Positions 11,178 to 22,151 of a stretch of DNA of 64,000 bases are shown piece by piece; the stretch's first letter is position 1, and each line of letters begins with the position of its first letter. The notes beneath the pieces were generated by a model. It was not told the DNA's origin. It saw only the letters and a program-made list of their open reading frames with translations, and searched no databases. This DNA is from Harmonia axyridis (taxonomy: Eukaryota > Arthropoda > Insecta > Coleoptera > Coccinellidae): the NCBI RefSeq assembly GCF_914767665.1, contig NC_059504.1, positions 42,997,720 through 43,061,719 of the forward strand, in the 5' to 3' direction. The position numbers and the translations under genes were made by a program.

Positions 11178-11197
11178 TGGTCCTTTTTCGCAGCCGG
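11178..11197 (+). promoter_or_regulatory. Candidate primer binding site
   Basis: TGGTCCTTTTTCGCAGCCGG begins one base after the 5' LTR end. It begins with TGG, complementary to the CCA end of a tRNA, as expected for the minus-strand primer site. The matching tRNA was not identified. Confidence 0.6.
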
Positions 11198-11484
11198 ATA
11201 TTGAATTTTGCATAATTTTGGTTTATTAATTTGTTTTCATTTCCCATTTATCGCTGTCATAAACATTTTTTGTGCCTTTTATTTCATAGTTCATAGTTAT
11301 AATCTCGCATCTGGTGACGAGTAACGTCATATGTACCTATCTTCATTCCTTTCATTTTCCGTCGTCTAGAAATCGTTTATGCACACACATTTGAAAATTA
11401 TTGATTGCTTTTGGACTTACCTTGAATTAATTTTCTATACATTTCATTATATTTTGGTTCTTACTGTGAATATCGAACAGAAAC

Positions 11485-14400
11485 ATGACGGATTTCAAAC
11501 TGAAGAGAGCTAAGTTCGCGAGAACATCGTGTATAGGTGAATTAGCTTCACTATTGGATTTGGCCAATAAAGCAACAACAGATTCTAATCTCAGAACCTC
11601 GTTTAGAATTCGTTTTACCGAGATAGATGATGTTCGCGAAGAGTTTAATAAACAACACCAAACTGTAACTTCAATCTTGTTACAAGGTGAAGATACTGAT
11701 CTCGATTCAGAAGAAGCAATAAAACGTGAATTTCAAAATGATTATTTTTCTGTCAAAACTATTTATACTCAATTATTTGATCCAAATGAAAAATCTTTGA
11801 ATGAATCGACGCAATCTGTTTTGACACGCAAGCAGAGTCTTGCTTCTTGCTTTCCTCATTCCTTAACTCCTAACATTCGACTTCCGCAAATAGAAATAAA
11901 AAAGTTCAGAGGAGATTATACGCAATTTGCTACATTTTTGGATGTATTTGACGCCCTTGTTCATAACAATCAATCGCTCACTGAAATTGAAAAGTTCAAT
12001 TATTTGATATCCTCGTTAGAAGGACCGCCTCTATCTTTAGTTCGCACATTGCCGATGACTTCTGATAATTATCAGATCGCTTATGACTCGCTGGTCGATA
12101 GATTTTCCAATGAAAGGTTGAGAGCCCAAGCTCATTGGAACGCAATAGAAAGCACAGGCAAAATCAATTGTAATAATCAAACCGCACTTCGCAATTTACT
12201 AAGTACATTCAGTGAAAATTTGGCCGCACTAAAAAACATGAATTTTCCTGTAGAATCTTGGGACTTTATCGTGTTTATGCTCTTGATAAAACGCTTGGAT
12301 AATTCAACTATCGCACGCTTCGAACTTGAAAATGGTTCCTCTATGATTCCCGAATTCAAGACTCTACTTGAATTTCTCAATAAATATTGTATTGCAATGG
12401 ACACTCTGGGTACATCCCATAATTCTAATAATACCAGAACGGGTAATTCAAATAGTTCTTCCAATTCAAAACAACGCATAGGAACCTATTTCTCTAACGA
12501 CAATAAGAATCAACGCTCAAAATCCACTTGTACGCTTTGTAATCAAGACCATTCGCTTCTCTCATGTTCAAAATTTATTGAAAAAACTCCCCAAGAACGT
12601 CATTCATTCGCCAAGCAGAAACATCTATGTTTCAATTGTTTGAGTAACATACATGATTTGCGATCTTGCAAGTCTGTGAATACGTGTCGAAAATGTCATC
12701 AACGACATCACACCTTGTTGCACCTTGCACGGCCCTCCAGTGAAACTTCCGCTGGATCAGAGGAACCTCCTTCTACCTCTTCTGATTGGGCAGTTTTGTC
12801 AGCATCCGCTGGTGTCTCTCATAAAACACCTACAGTTCTATTGTCCACCGCGTTAATTGAAGTCAGAGATAATTTTGGAATGTTTCATCGTTTTCGTTGC
12901 TTGATTGACAGTGGATCCATGTCTTCTTTCATAACTCGAAAGGCTGCGAATTTGTTAGGTTTACCCCGGCACAAACTTGATGTTGAGGTAAAAGGTCTTA
13001 ATTCCATGAAAATGAACGCTTCTTATGGTTCTTTAGTTTTAATGTTTCGCCCATGTAAATTGAATGGTCCTGTTTTGTTGACAGACGTAATAATTTTAGA
13101 CAGAATTTGTGATGAGATACCTTCTCATCCGATTCCTGTTTCCGCTTGGTCCCATTTAGCGCACATAAAATTAGCCGACGAATCCTTCCATACCCCTGGT
13201 AAGATTGATATTTTATTAGGCGCAGATGTTTTTTCGAAAATCATGTTGGCTGAACAGATAATTGGAAAACCTGGTCAAATTGACGCTATGAACACCATTT
13301 TCGGTTATATTTTAATGGGGAAGTTCTATTGTAAATCAAAACCATCTATATCAACATTTTTAACTTCATGTTCAGATTTCTCCACAGATATTTCTCTGCA
13401 AAAATTTTGGGAACTTGACTCCTTGCCTTCAGTAGAACCGATATCCCCTGATAACAAACTATGTGATCAGATATTTTCCGATCAACACTATCGCGACAGC
13501 GAGGGTAGATACGTCGTTTCGCTTCCATTTCGCAGTTGTTTGCCGCAGTTTACTGGAATGCGTGAACTGGCGCTGCAAAGGTTCTTTACTCTTGAACGAA
13601 GACTTTTGAAAACGCCCGATTTATATAAATTATATGTTGAGTTTATGCGGGATTATCTTGAATCCAATCATATGGAGATTATTCCTTACGACTGCATTAA
13701 TCGAAACTCATATTATCTTCCTCATCACTGCGTTGTAAAAGCTCAGAATAGTCAGAGTAAAATTCGTGTAGTATTCAATGCTTCCGCAAAATCTCCTTGT
13801 TCTGAAGAAGGTTCACTAAATGATCATCTTCTTACCGGGAAGAAACTTCAAAGGGATATAATTTCGATTTTACTTCGTTTTCGGTTGCATGAATATACAG
13901 TATGCGCCGATGTCCGACAGATGTATCGCATGATTCGTATAAGGCCAGACCATGCAGATTATCAACGCATTATTTGGAGGTTTTCAGTCGATGAGGCACC
14001 TCAAGACTATAGGTTGCTCACAGTAACGTATGGTGTAAATAGTGCCCCATATCTAGCATTGCGCACCCTCATTCAGTTAACTGATGATGAGGGTCCTAAA
14101 TTTCCTTTGGCTTCAAAAGCACTACTCGAAAATACGTATGTTGATGATATCGTTGCTGGCAATTCGTCGTTGGAAGGAGCCAAACTGTTGCTCCAGCAAC
14201 TAGTTGAACTTTTGAATAGGGGTAATTTCGAACTTAGAAAATTTTCTTCCAATTGCCCTTCCGTTTTGGCAGGAATACCGTCTTCACATATGTCAGCTGA
14301 TCCTCTGACATTTGACCAGGAAGATGAACACTTTTCTTTGAAGATTTTGGGTTTGCAATGGGATCCAAAGGGAGATTTTTTTCGCTTCAGCTTTGAACCC

Positions 14401-16659
14401 CTGAATAAATCTTCTACAAAGCGACACTTACTTTCCCAAATAGCTCGCATCTATGATCCCATAGGTTTTTTAGCTCCAGTGACTTTTCTCCTGAAGCACC
14501 TCTTGCAAAGAGTCTGGTCGTCAGGTATTGATTGGGATGATGAACTTCCTCCAGATATCGCTAGAGTCTGGGATGCATTCAAATCCCAAATTCAGATCCT
14601 ATCCTCGATCACCATTCCTCGCAAACTTCTCTCCCCGAAAGCCAAGTCTTACCAACTCGTAGGATTTTGTGACGCCTCTGAGAGGGGTTACTGCGCCGTG
14701 GTTTATAATCGTATGATTGATGACAACGATCAACCAAATAATAATTTTTTATGCGCAAAAACTAAAGTTTCTCCTCTGAAACGAATAACAATTCCGCGTC
14801 TTGAATTGTGCGGTGCTGTACTGCTAGCCAAGCTCCTCTCATATTGCCTTCACGTATTTCGGGATTCTATAGATTTTTGTAAAGTTTACGCTTTCACGGA
14901 TTCCCAAATCACATTAGATTGGATCAAGGGATCACCACATCGGTGGCCTACATTTGTAGCCAACAGAGTAGCTCACATCCAGGAGAAGGTACCTAGTGCT
15001 TCGTGGTATCACATTGACTCCAAAAATAACCCCGCTGATGCCGGGTCCAGAGGGTTATTGCCTTCAGAATTCGCCTATCAGTCCATTTGGTTTGATGGAC
15101 CTCAATTATTGCACACGCCTTCAAGCTCATTTCCTGTTAATATCGATATTGATGTGACCACTCAACAGAACATTAATAATTTTTGCTCGAAACTTTCAGA
15201 TAAATCTGCCCAGAATATTATAATTTCTTTACTCGATAGTATTTCTTCGTTGACCAGAATTCAAAGAATTCTCGCATATGTTCTTCGCTTCACGCATAAC
15301 GCTAAAAAAGAGAGTGATAAACTGTCTGGAAATCTCACACTCCTTGAGCTAAATGAATCATTGTTTCAATTAGTCAGAGTCACGCAACAACATGCCTTTT
15401 CAACCGAAGTTAAAGGGAACACTTTTCCCAAACATTGGCAAAAATTGAAAATTTTTCTTGATGAACGAGGTATATTAAGAGTAGGAGGCAGGATTGATTC
15501 ATCCTCGTTATCTTTCGAGTCAAAACACCCAATGCTTTTACCTAAAAAGAGTCGTTTGACAGCACTTGTCGTTGATATGTACCATAAAAAATATTTACAT
15601 GCAGGACTTCGCACTCTTAGATTTCTGATTGCTCAAAGATTTTGGATCATCAGTGGTAGAAAGGCCATTTCTTCGGTTTTGAATAGGTGTTTAAAATGTT
15701 TCAAAATTCGGCCCAAGCCATATCAACCCCCTATGGGTGCACTTCCAAAACCACGGATTTCTGAAGTTAAACCTTTCAGTAATTGTGGAGTAGATTTCGC
15801 AGGTCCTTACTCTATAACTATAGGTCGACATCGTGGTGTCAAAACGGTGAAGGCTTATGTATGTTTATTTGTTTGTTTCGCTACAAAGGCCCTCCATTTA
15901 GAATTGGCAACCGATTTGTCCACTGAGACATTTCTATCCGCTCTCCAAAGACTTATTGCGCGACGAGGAAGAATAAGTCATTTATATTCTGACTGTGGTA
16001 CTAATTTTGTCGGTGCCAATCGAGAAATAATCAATTTGATGAAAGATTCTGCTGAAAGGGAGCACATACAGTGGCATTTCAACCCCCCTTCAGCTCCGCA
16101 TATGGGTGGTTTATGGGAAGCAGGAGTCAAATCTGTGAAAACCCATTTGAGCAGAGTTATAGGAGCTCAAATTCTCACATATGAGGAGTTTTATACGGTT
16201 CTTTGTCTCATCGAGGCTATATTGAACTCTCGCCCGCTAGAAGCATTGTCTTCAGACCCAGAAGATGTGTCCGCCCTTTCACCTGGTCATTTCCTTACCC
16301 TTGAACCACTTAATGCCCTTCCTTATCCCGATATTACCCAACTTCCCTTGAACCGCCTTAGTCGTTGGCAATGTCTCCAGCGAATTCAACAAGATTTTTG
16401 GAAACGTTGGCAACGTGAATACCTGCACACTTTGCAGCAATGTTCCAAATGGTACACGCCGGACAATAATCCTCCTAAACTTGGAGATTTAGTGCTCATC
16501 AAAGATGAGAGGCTTCCTCCTTGCCAATGGGCACTTGGACGAATTTCATCTCTGTCCAATGCAATCGATGGACGTTCCCGCATCGCCACGGTTAAAACCC
16601 GATCTGGTTTCTTGAAGAGACCGGTTGTTAAGCTTTTCCCTTTGCCTGTTGAAATTTGA
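11485..16659 (+). CDS. BEL/Pao gag-pol polyprotein, intact
   Basis: A single 1724-codon frame encodes all retrotransposition proteins. Residues ~130-330 hold the Gag core of BEL elements (DUF1759-like, starting RLPQIEIKKFRGD). Cys-His knuckles at C349, C382 and C401 mark nucleocapsid. An A17-type aspartic protease has DSG at 475-477. RT shows D809 in the palm and YVDD at 885-888. RNase H-like acidic residues are D1063, D1139 and D1185. Integrase has an HHCC zinc site (H1367, H1372, C1402, C1405) and a D1437-D1503-E1545 triad with 65 and 41 residue spacings. A DUF5641-like C-terminal domain follows from about W1628. The ATG at 11485 has A at -3 and follows a non-coding leader. One-frame gag-pol is normal for this family. 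No envelope domain is fused. Domain calls are motif-based; intactness is seen directly. Confidence 0.95.
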   Translation: MTDFKLKRAKFARTSCIGELASLLDLANKATTDSNLRTSFRIRFTEIDDVREEFNKQHQTVTSILLQGEDTDLDSEEAIKREFQNDYFSVKTIYTQLFDPNEKSLNESTQSVLTRKQSLASCFPHSLTPNIRLPQIEIKKFRGDYTQFATFLDVFDALVHNNQSLTEIEKFNYLISSLEGPPLSLVRTLPMTSDNYQIAYDSLVDRFSNERLRAQAHWNAIESTGKINCNNQTALRNLLSTFSENLAALKNMNFPVESWDFIVFMLLIKRLDNSTIARFELENGSSMIPEFKTLLEFLNKYCIAMDTLGTSHNSNNTRTGNSNSSSNSKQRIGTYFSNDNKNQRSKSTCTLCNQDHSLLSCSKFIEKTPQERHSFAKQKHLCFNCLSNIHDLRSCKSVNTCRKCHQRHHTLLHLARPSSETSAGSEEPPSTSSDWAVLSASAGVSHKTPTVLLSTALIEVRDNFGMFHRFRCLIDSGSMSSFITRKAANLLGLPRHKLDVEVKGLNSMKMNASYGSLVLMFRPCKLNGPVLLTDVIILDRICDEIPSHPIPVSAWSHLAHIKLADESFHTPGKIDILLGADVFSKIMLAEQIIGKPGQIDAMNTIFGYILMGKFYCKSKPSISTFLTSCSDFSTDISLQKFWELDSLPSVEPISPDNKLCDQIFSDQHYRDSEGRYVVSLPFRSCLPQFTGMRELALQRFFTLERRLLKTPDLYKLYVEFMRDYLESNHMEIIPYDCINRNSYYLPHHCVVKAQNSQSKIRVVFNASAKSPCSEEGSLNDHLLTGKKLQRDIISILLRFRLHEYTVCADVRQMYRMIRIRPDHADYQRIIWRFSVDEAPQDYRLLTVTYGVNSAPYLALRTLIQLTDDEGPKFPLASKALLENTYVDDIVAGNSSLEGAKLLLQQLVELLNRGNFELRKFSSNCPSVLAGIPSSHMSADPLTFDQEDEHFSLKILGLQWDPKGDFFRFSFEPLNKSSTKRHLLSQIARIYDPIGFLAPVTFLLKHLLQRVWSSGIDWDDELPPDIARVWDAFKSQIQILSSITIPRKLLSPKAKSYQLVGFCDASERGYCAVVYNRMIDDNDQPNNNFLCAKTKVSPLKRITIPRLELCGAVLLAKLLSYCLHVFRDSIDFCKVYAFTDSQITLDWIKGSPHRWPTFVANRVAHIQEKVPSASWYHIDSKNNPADAGSRGLLPSEFAYQSIWFDGPQLLHTPSSSFPVNIDIDVTTQQNINNFCSKLSDKSAQNIIISLLDSISSLTRIQRILAYVLRFTHNAKKESDKLSGNLTLLELNESLFQLVRVTQQHAFSTEVKGNTFPKHWQKLKIFLDERGILRVGGRIDSSSLSFESKHPMLLPKKSRLTALVVDMYHKKYLHAGLRTLRFLIAQRFWIISGRKAISSVLNRCLKCFKIRPKPYQPPMGALPKPRISEVKPFSNCGVDFAGPYSITIGRHRGVKTVKAYVCLFVCFATKALHLELATDLSTETFLSALQRLIARRGRISHLYSDCGTNFVGANREIINLMKDSAEREHIQWHFNPPSAPHMGGLWEAGVKSVKTHLSRVIGAQILTYEEFYTVLCLIEAILNSRPLEALSSDPEDVSALSPGHFLTLEPLNALPYPDITQLPLNRLSRWQCLQRIQQDFWKRWQREYLHTLQQCSKWYTPDNNPPKLGDLVLIKDERLPPCQWALGRISSLSNAIDGRSRIATVKTRSGFLKRPVVKLFPLPVEI

Positions 16660-16839
16660 TAGGCACCTATATTAATTGTGGTTAATAAATTAATTTTTTT
16701 TTCTCTCTCAATTTTTTTTTTATAATTAAGTCGCACCTAATGCAGTTTTAGAAAACCAATGTTATGTACGGTATTTATTTTTTTTTTCTCTTTTTTTTTT
16801 TTATCTTTCATTCATTTTCCATTTTTCGCGCCCGGAGAA
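16660..16839 (+). other. BEL 3' untranslated tract before 3' LTR
   Basis: Contains long T/C-rich runs (16692-16722 and 16778-16806) and ends CGCCCGGAGAA just before the LTR. The purine run available as polypurine tract (GGAGAA) is short, so plus-strand priming may rely on a weak tract. Confidence 0.7.
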
Positions 16840-17371
16840 TGTTTGTGCAAGAAACAGTTATGAAGTTCGAGCGACCGCGAAGTATCATAGGATTGCGCGT
16901 AAACGATGTCAACACTGATGGCTCTGCCCAGAACGCAAGAGACATATGAATAATATAGTTTGAATGATTGACTTCGCTAGTTCGCCCAAAAATTGTGCTT
17001 GACATTTCTAAATATTAATTGACTTTTCGCATTTTTTTTTCTTGATTTTTTAACGCTTTTGAAATACCCGCTTTATTCATCGCTTTGTCTTTTCGCCTAC
17101 GCCTTTGTTAGTGTTTTTTCTACACCGCTTTAAACCCAGAAAGTTGGAGCTGATAACCCGCACCAAGGGCCCTGTGAAGAGCTGGGATTTGTACCAGAGA
17201 CCATTTGTTCTTCAACCTGAAGCCCCATTTGGTAAGTCATCATTGTTGACCGCAATTATTGTTTGTATTATTATCAAATATTTCGCTGTCGCTCCAACTA
17301 TCCAACTACAAACGCACGCAGATATACAGTCCATTTTTCTCTCAAACAATACTGAGCTATCGGACGTAACA
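16840..17371 (+). repeat. BEL element 3' LTR (532 bp)
   Basis: Matches the 5' LTR base for base except for one fewer T in a poly-T run. Ends GTAACA directly before the CTACA duplication. Confidence 0.95.
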
Positions 17372-17376
17372 CTACA
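17372..17376. repeat. 5-bp target site duplication, right
   Basis: CTACA, matching 10639-10643. Confidence 0.93.
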
Positions 17377-17682
17377 TATATTCTTGATACTCACAGTTTC
17401 TTGAAATAGGACCCGAAATTGAATATAGATTCCAATATTATAAAATAGTAATTTATAATACAAGTGCAGATATTCTTCCACGAGTTCAATATTCAAAAAC
17501 AAGCCAAAAAGTTTCTGAATGATCGAGTAGAATGAGCCTTCTGTTTGAGTATTATACATTATTTTCACACTGAATTTTTATTGAAATAAATGGAATATTT
17601 CCATAAATATCGTTCAGTGATTATTGCATTGAAATGTGTTGGTTGGCATATGTTGACTGTATCATAAATTTCACAGAATATT

Positions 17683-18029
17683 TCCCTCCTGTCAAAAATT
17701 CTATGTAAATGGAATGCAATTATCGAAAATTACAGCGATAATCGCATTGTAGGAAGCGAAATAGCACTGCGATAATTGTTCTGTTCATTGATGCATAGTT
17801 TCTATGCATCTTACACAGTTCGAATCTATGGCATCTATGGAATATATATCACTTTGACAAGTTAACAGTTTATTCGGGAAATATTCCCCCGAATTACACT
17901 CGTGCTTCAAAATGACCGGATAATTTCACATTCCAGCGTGTTTTCTTTGAAAAACTGTGTTTATTACAACACGCTGACGCTGTCATGCAAAATTATCGGT
18001 AATTTTGATGCACTTGTGCAATTACTTAC
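17683..18029. repeat. Repeat S, copy 1
   Basis: Same orientation and strongly similar to 48045-48507. Shared landmarks are CCTCCTGTCAAAAATTCTATGT, AGCGATAAT..GCATTGTA, TTCGGGAAATATTCCCCCGAATTACACTCGTGC and GATGCACTTGTGCAATTACT. It contains nested inverted motifs (GCAATTATCG with CGATAATNGC; GGGAATATTTCCCG-like core). No coding sequence. Probably a non-autonomous element; class unresolved. Confidence 0.7.
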
Positions 18030-19515
18030 GATAATACATAAATACGTGACAGGAGAGTTCCGATTACCAACATATAATAATAAAATGAAATGTAACCATG
18101 AAATCTGTGTGAAACTGAGATTGTGTTTAACATGGTATGGCAAAATGAAGAGATTTGCCACAGAATTATAGAGAAATATTCTTTAATTGTAAATAAGAAA
18201 GCAGATAAGTATTTTTTGATACACAAATCTTTTAATATACTCTGAATATTTCGGTTTAAGGGTGTGGCATTCTTTCAGAAAATCCGACATCCAAATTTTC
18301 AGGTTTTCAGCTCACGAGATACAAATCGATTCAATTTCCGTTGGGACATCCTGTATAGATTCGCACGTGAATTCCTAATAGGGGGGCAATCGTCCCAGAA
18401 ATTATTTCCTGTGGAGGTCAAGTTCACAGTAATGAGTTCACCCTTAGAGGCATCAATGGATCATAACGTCTCAATATATCAGCGAGAAACAAGTTTAACT
18501 ACTTAGCGATCATGACAAGACTGGACGCCCATATATCTTCATTAGTGATGTGTCCTCACATTTGAATATATTATTCGTTTCAGTCTTTACTTTATGAGAT
18601 TTGAAAGAATTCAACTAACGCTATATTCACGTTATTGAATAATGGAAATGTGAGGTCGCTCCTCTAAGTTAGAGAGCACCTGATATTGTGAAATTCAAAT
18701 CACACGATCCATACACTAAAATCTATTAGAATATTAGGAAGAAAATTTATTGACATTCAGTAGGTATATTATATTTTGTCCCAGTAACGTAGATGAATGT
18801 TCGCATCAGTCATGAGCCAAATTAGTAGCTTGGTTAGATATTGTACATCATAGTAGATCAATTTTAATCTTTTGTAAAGGGTTTTCCAATACCTAAGCGG
18901 TTTCATTTTAATATTGAAAAAACTCGAGTATATCTTGAGAGAAATCAATAGATGTTTTTTTTCAATTTACCTAAAGATGAATATGTGGTGTTAACGATGG
19001 AAAACGATATCATCCGAATGACTCTCACGGCTACGGTTGCAGCACTACACAGGGTGTTTCATTGTTTTTTTTTGTTCATATATTTGTGTTTAGTCATTTA
19101 TTAATTGTTGCTAACTTGTCTCAACACAAGCCATGCGTTTCTGGAAAATTTGTCAGAATATCAAGAATACCAGTATTCAATCAGCGAAACAAGAAAATTT
19201 TCTAATTTAATCTCAATGTACGAATTTTCTGAGAAGTTAGTGAAATTCTATACTATTGAACTAAATTTTTGGCAGAAATTCTCGATGACTTGAATGACGT
19301 GCAGGACAGTAAAATCTACTGATCCTCATTGAAAACTTTCTGCTCTTTCCGAATATTTCCATCAAATTCCAATTCCACTATACAGAATGTTGAATCTCAT
19401 CGTTTGAAATGTCCCATATTTTTCTGATAAGGACCTGATTTTTTTCAATTAGTTTAAAGATCAATCGAAGGACCTAATAGAGTTAATTGTTCGCTCCAAA
19501 TATCAATCAAATATA
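18030..19515. other. No gene recognised
   Basis: AT-rich stretch. Isolated sequences such as GACATCCTGTATAG (18346) and CAGGGTGTTTCATTG (19049) resemble single ends of the TA-flanked elements found elsewhere, but no partner end was identified. Confidence 0.4.
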
Positions 19516-19684
19516 CTGGGTGGTTCAAAAGTTATAAGGAATTGAAAATATTGGTGATTTCATAAACCACCCTGTATCTCGGATATGGGGAAGATTAATC
19601 CTATCATATATTGGTATTTTGGACTCGTCTAGGACAGCTCTACCTCAGGTTAACGTAATGTACATTTACCAATGAAACACCCTG
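19516..19684. mobile_element. TA-flanked MITE, copy 1 (169 bp)
   Basis: Begins CTGGGTGGTTC after TA and ends GAAACACCCTG before TA. A copy of near-identical size lies at 52228-52395. Both also carry an internal CACCCTGTATCTCGG block, suggesting an ancestral end-on-end dimer. Non-coding. Confidence 0.6.
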
Positions 19685-19799
19685 TATACTTTTCATGAAA
19701 TATTCCATGACCACTTCTCACATTTTTGGCTGTATATCCTCCAATAACTTTATGAATTCCACCTCTAAGGTATTGTCACTGTCATAAACCTTATCTTAC

Positions 19800-20560
19800 A
19801 CGTGATCCCAAAGAAATAATCTCAAGTTGTTAAATCACAAGATCACGGTGGTCAATTGTGATCACCCCTTTGAGAAATAACACTACCCGTGAACTTGCCT
19901 GCAATTGTTGTTGCGATTGTTTCGTTGCTTGTGTGGCATGTAGCGCCGTATTGTTGAAAATAAACGTTGCCACATCAATATCATAGCTAGCGCAATCCAC
20001 TCACCTTAACAGATGCACTAACATCATTGTCGAATAAGGTAAGGTCCAATCACACCATCAGCCCAAAGACTGCACCAAACTATGACACGTTGAGGATAAA
20101 AGGTGTTTCAATAATCATTTTTAGATTTTTGAGCCCCCAACGAATAATTCTTCTTATTAACCTAGGCTCCTAGGTAAAAATGGGCTTTATCGCTGAAGAT
20201 CATTTTTCGATAAAAATCCGGATCATTTTGATGCATTTCAAGGACCCAATCAGCGATAATACTATGTTGCTGGTGATCGACCGGCTTGAGTTCTTGTGTT
20301 AACTAAACTTTACAAGCCTTAAGACCTAAGTCTTTTTGCAAAATACACTGTTATGTCGTTTGTGGAATCCCTAGTTCCCAAGATTGACGAAAAATCGACA
20401 AACCTGGGTTTTCATCAACACTGCGGTCTACAGCAGAAAGTTGTTCTTGAGCGACGCACAGAGTTTTCACTTCACTAACTTGTTCCAGCAGCCCAAATTT
20501 TTCCACCAGTTTTACTATTGCTAGCCGTGAAGTTGCTTCACAACAACCCAAAAATTATTT
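19800..20560 (-). pseudogene. Tc1/mariner transposase relic
   Basis: On the minus strand, the right part (20551-20351) encodes the N-terminal helical region (VKLVEKFGLLEQVSEVKTL and later VDENPGLSI). Moving left come TQELKPVDHQQ, MIFSDKAHFYLG, VIVWCSLWADGVIGPYL, and finally SCDL-like and FLWDHV segments. The order matches a whole Tc1/mariner transposase but is broken by several stops and frameshifts. Relatives in the window are at 29830-30230, 30240-31330, 36380-36900, 43740-44160 and 55234-55600. No terminal repeats could be assigned. Confidence 0.65.
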
Positions 20561-21004
20561 AGTTTTGCGTACTGTGACTGCAAAATTTTCACCATATAGC
20601 CAATTTTAACATGTTGTTGATGCCTAGATCGTACAATTTTAAGTTTTTACTCGTGAAATGCCAAAAATGACAGTTTAAAAGTGACAGCTGCCAAATAGTA
20701 GGCAATTCAGGCAGTCGTAGTAGTTATAGATTGAACACAACCCATCATATAAGTTGCAAGAGAAGAAAACTTAATAAGATCTTTGAGTGACTTTATACCT
20801 AATACATTATTCCTTTGAACACAACTCATTCAGCAGTTGCCTGTACTTTTGACATGAGTTCTTCATTATTCTTTCTTTGGATCGAAGAAGAATTTAATGT
20901 AAGATATAATACGTATAAGAACGAGTTCAGATGGTATATAGGTAGAATGCATAAACCTAATGAATTTTATTCTGTTATAGAAAGATCAAGTGTTGCCGCC
21001 TTCA

Positions 21005-21420
21005 AAAGTGGCTTACCCTACTACCTTCAACGATATTCATCCAATATCTACATATGTTATCTCCTTGTTTGAGGATTTTTGAGAAAGTGTTGGAAATAAA
21101 ATAAGAATTCATCTGGAGAAATCTAATGCCTTGCCATCTCGACAGTCTGGTATCAGAAGAGGGATTGGTTGTTGCACAGCTCTTCTTGATGTTATTGACT
21201 CTATCATTTCAAAGGTGAGGTTTGTGTTTTGACATAATTAGATTATTCTGATGCGTTTGATAGAGTGAACTATAAAATACTAATCGCAGTTTAAGAACAG
21301 TTATCTACATCTGCCATTAGGTTGATGATAGATTACCTCCAGGATCGGTGTCAGTGGAGACATCGTCGGCGGCAAAGGCGTTTGAATTCAATTATCGAAG
21401 TCTGTTTCTGAGTGCAAATG
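21005..21420 (+). pseudogene. Jockey-like LINE reverse transcriptase fragment
   Basis: Translated pieces read VAYPTTFNDIHPIS (the 'D.RPIS' motif that opens the RT of jockey-like LINEs), then KIRIHLEKSNALPSRQSG, GCCTALLDVIDSI and LDYSDAFDRVNYKILI (RT block A with the first catalytic Asp). Frame changes and stops between the pieces show it is dead. It lacks the YADD region and everything downstream, so only about 140 codons of the RT remain. Confidence 0.65.
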
Positions 21421-22043
21421 GATGATGTAGATCTTGAGTAGCTACTTTCAGGCATTTAATTTTACACCTTGAGTTCATTCTCCTCAGACATCCAACTCAA
21501 ATTTCAGGCTTTCCTAAAATATGTGTGGTCTGCAGTCCACTGGCTCCTAGACTATAGTTTCTGATACTACAGTAACAACAATTACATACTGATGTCGGAC
21601 AAATTGCAATATACAATTAATTTTTTTTGGATAGCTAGTGATTGAGTTGATTTTTTTCTGGAGATTTGTTTCGTAATATTGCAAAAAACATATTATTATT
21701 AAGTCACAAGCTGTGGGTTCTTATTTTCAGGGCACCGTTAGCGAACATCTCATAATATCATAATAGGGATCTTGCGTCATATAATAAAATCAAATGAATT
21801 TAGGTTTTCCACATTAAAGGCCGTTTTTAAAATACTAAAATAGCATTTTCATTATCTTATTTCTCGAATTCAATTTGATAAAATCGATTCAAATTGTGTT
21901 GACTCTTATCGACTAGTACGTGACTGCGAACGCCAATCAGGGCAATTTGACGTCATAACACTGAAACGTTTACAACATAGAGAAACTAATCTTACCTAGA
22001 ACTAGTTCATCTATGGTTAAGAACGTCAGATTATAACACTAAT

Positions 22044-22151
22044 AGCGTATTCGACTGACAGCACCAGTTCGAATGAATTCGAGCGGATTATGTCATTTAG
22101 CTCTACAAAAATTCGAATTTATTCGCACTGGTGCTGCCAGTCGAATACGCT
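22044..22151. repeat. 108-bp inverted-repeat MITE-like hairpin
   Basis: A 25-base arm AGCGTATTCGACTGACAGCA.. at 22044-22068 pairs with 22127-22151 with a single mismatch; the interior also contains weaker inverted matches (GAATGAATTCG / GAATTTATTCG). No target duplication was recognised. It has the size and form of a small foldback or MITE. Confidence 0.65.

Larger units (their letters stand above)
10644..17371 (+). mobile_element. Complete BEL/Pao LTR retrotransposon
   Basis: A 6728-bp element: 5' LTR 10644-11176, leader with candidate primer binding site, one gag-pol frame 11485-16659, short 3' untranslated tract, 3' LTR 16840-17371, and identical CTACA flanks. Both LTRs begin TGTTTGTGC and end GTAACA. 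The two LTRs read the same throughout apart from one T in a homopolymer (ten T near 10836 versus nine near 17032), so insertion must be recent. The coding frame has no stop or frameshift and retains protease, RT, RNase H and integrase catalytic residues. No envelope frame is present. This is the only element in the window that appears potentially autonomous. Confidence 0.96.

Noticed and set aside
10910..11215. 101-codon frame in the 5' LTR and its twin at 17105-17404 as a separate gene
   Set aside because: They are the same LTR sequence twice, begin with a non-ATG codon and cross the GTAAGT donor-like site; kept only as a finding about LTR content.
12177..16736. Minus-strand frames within the BEL gag-pol (12177-12479, 13346-13528, 14073-14450, 15366-15614, 16386-16736)
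   Set aside because: Shadows of the long plus-strand polyprotein; none has a recognisable domain.
17361..17371. Additional divergence between BEL LTRs at their right ends
   Set aside because: The apparent difference after GTAACA is the boundary itself: primer site on the left copy, target duplication on the right copy.
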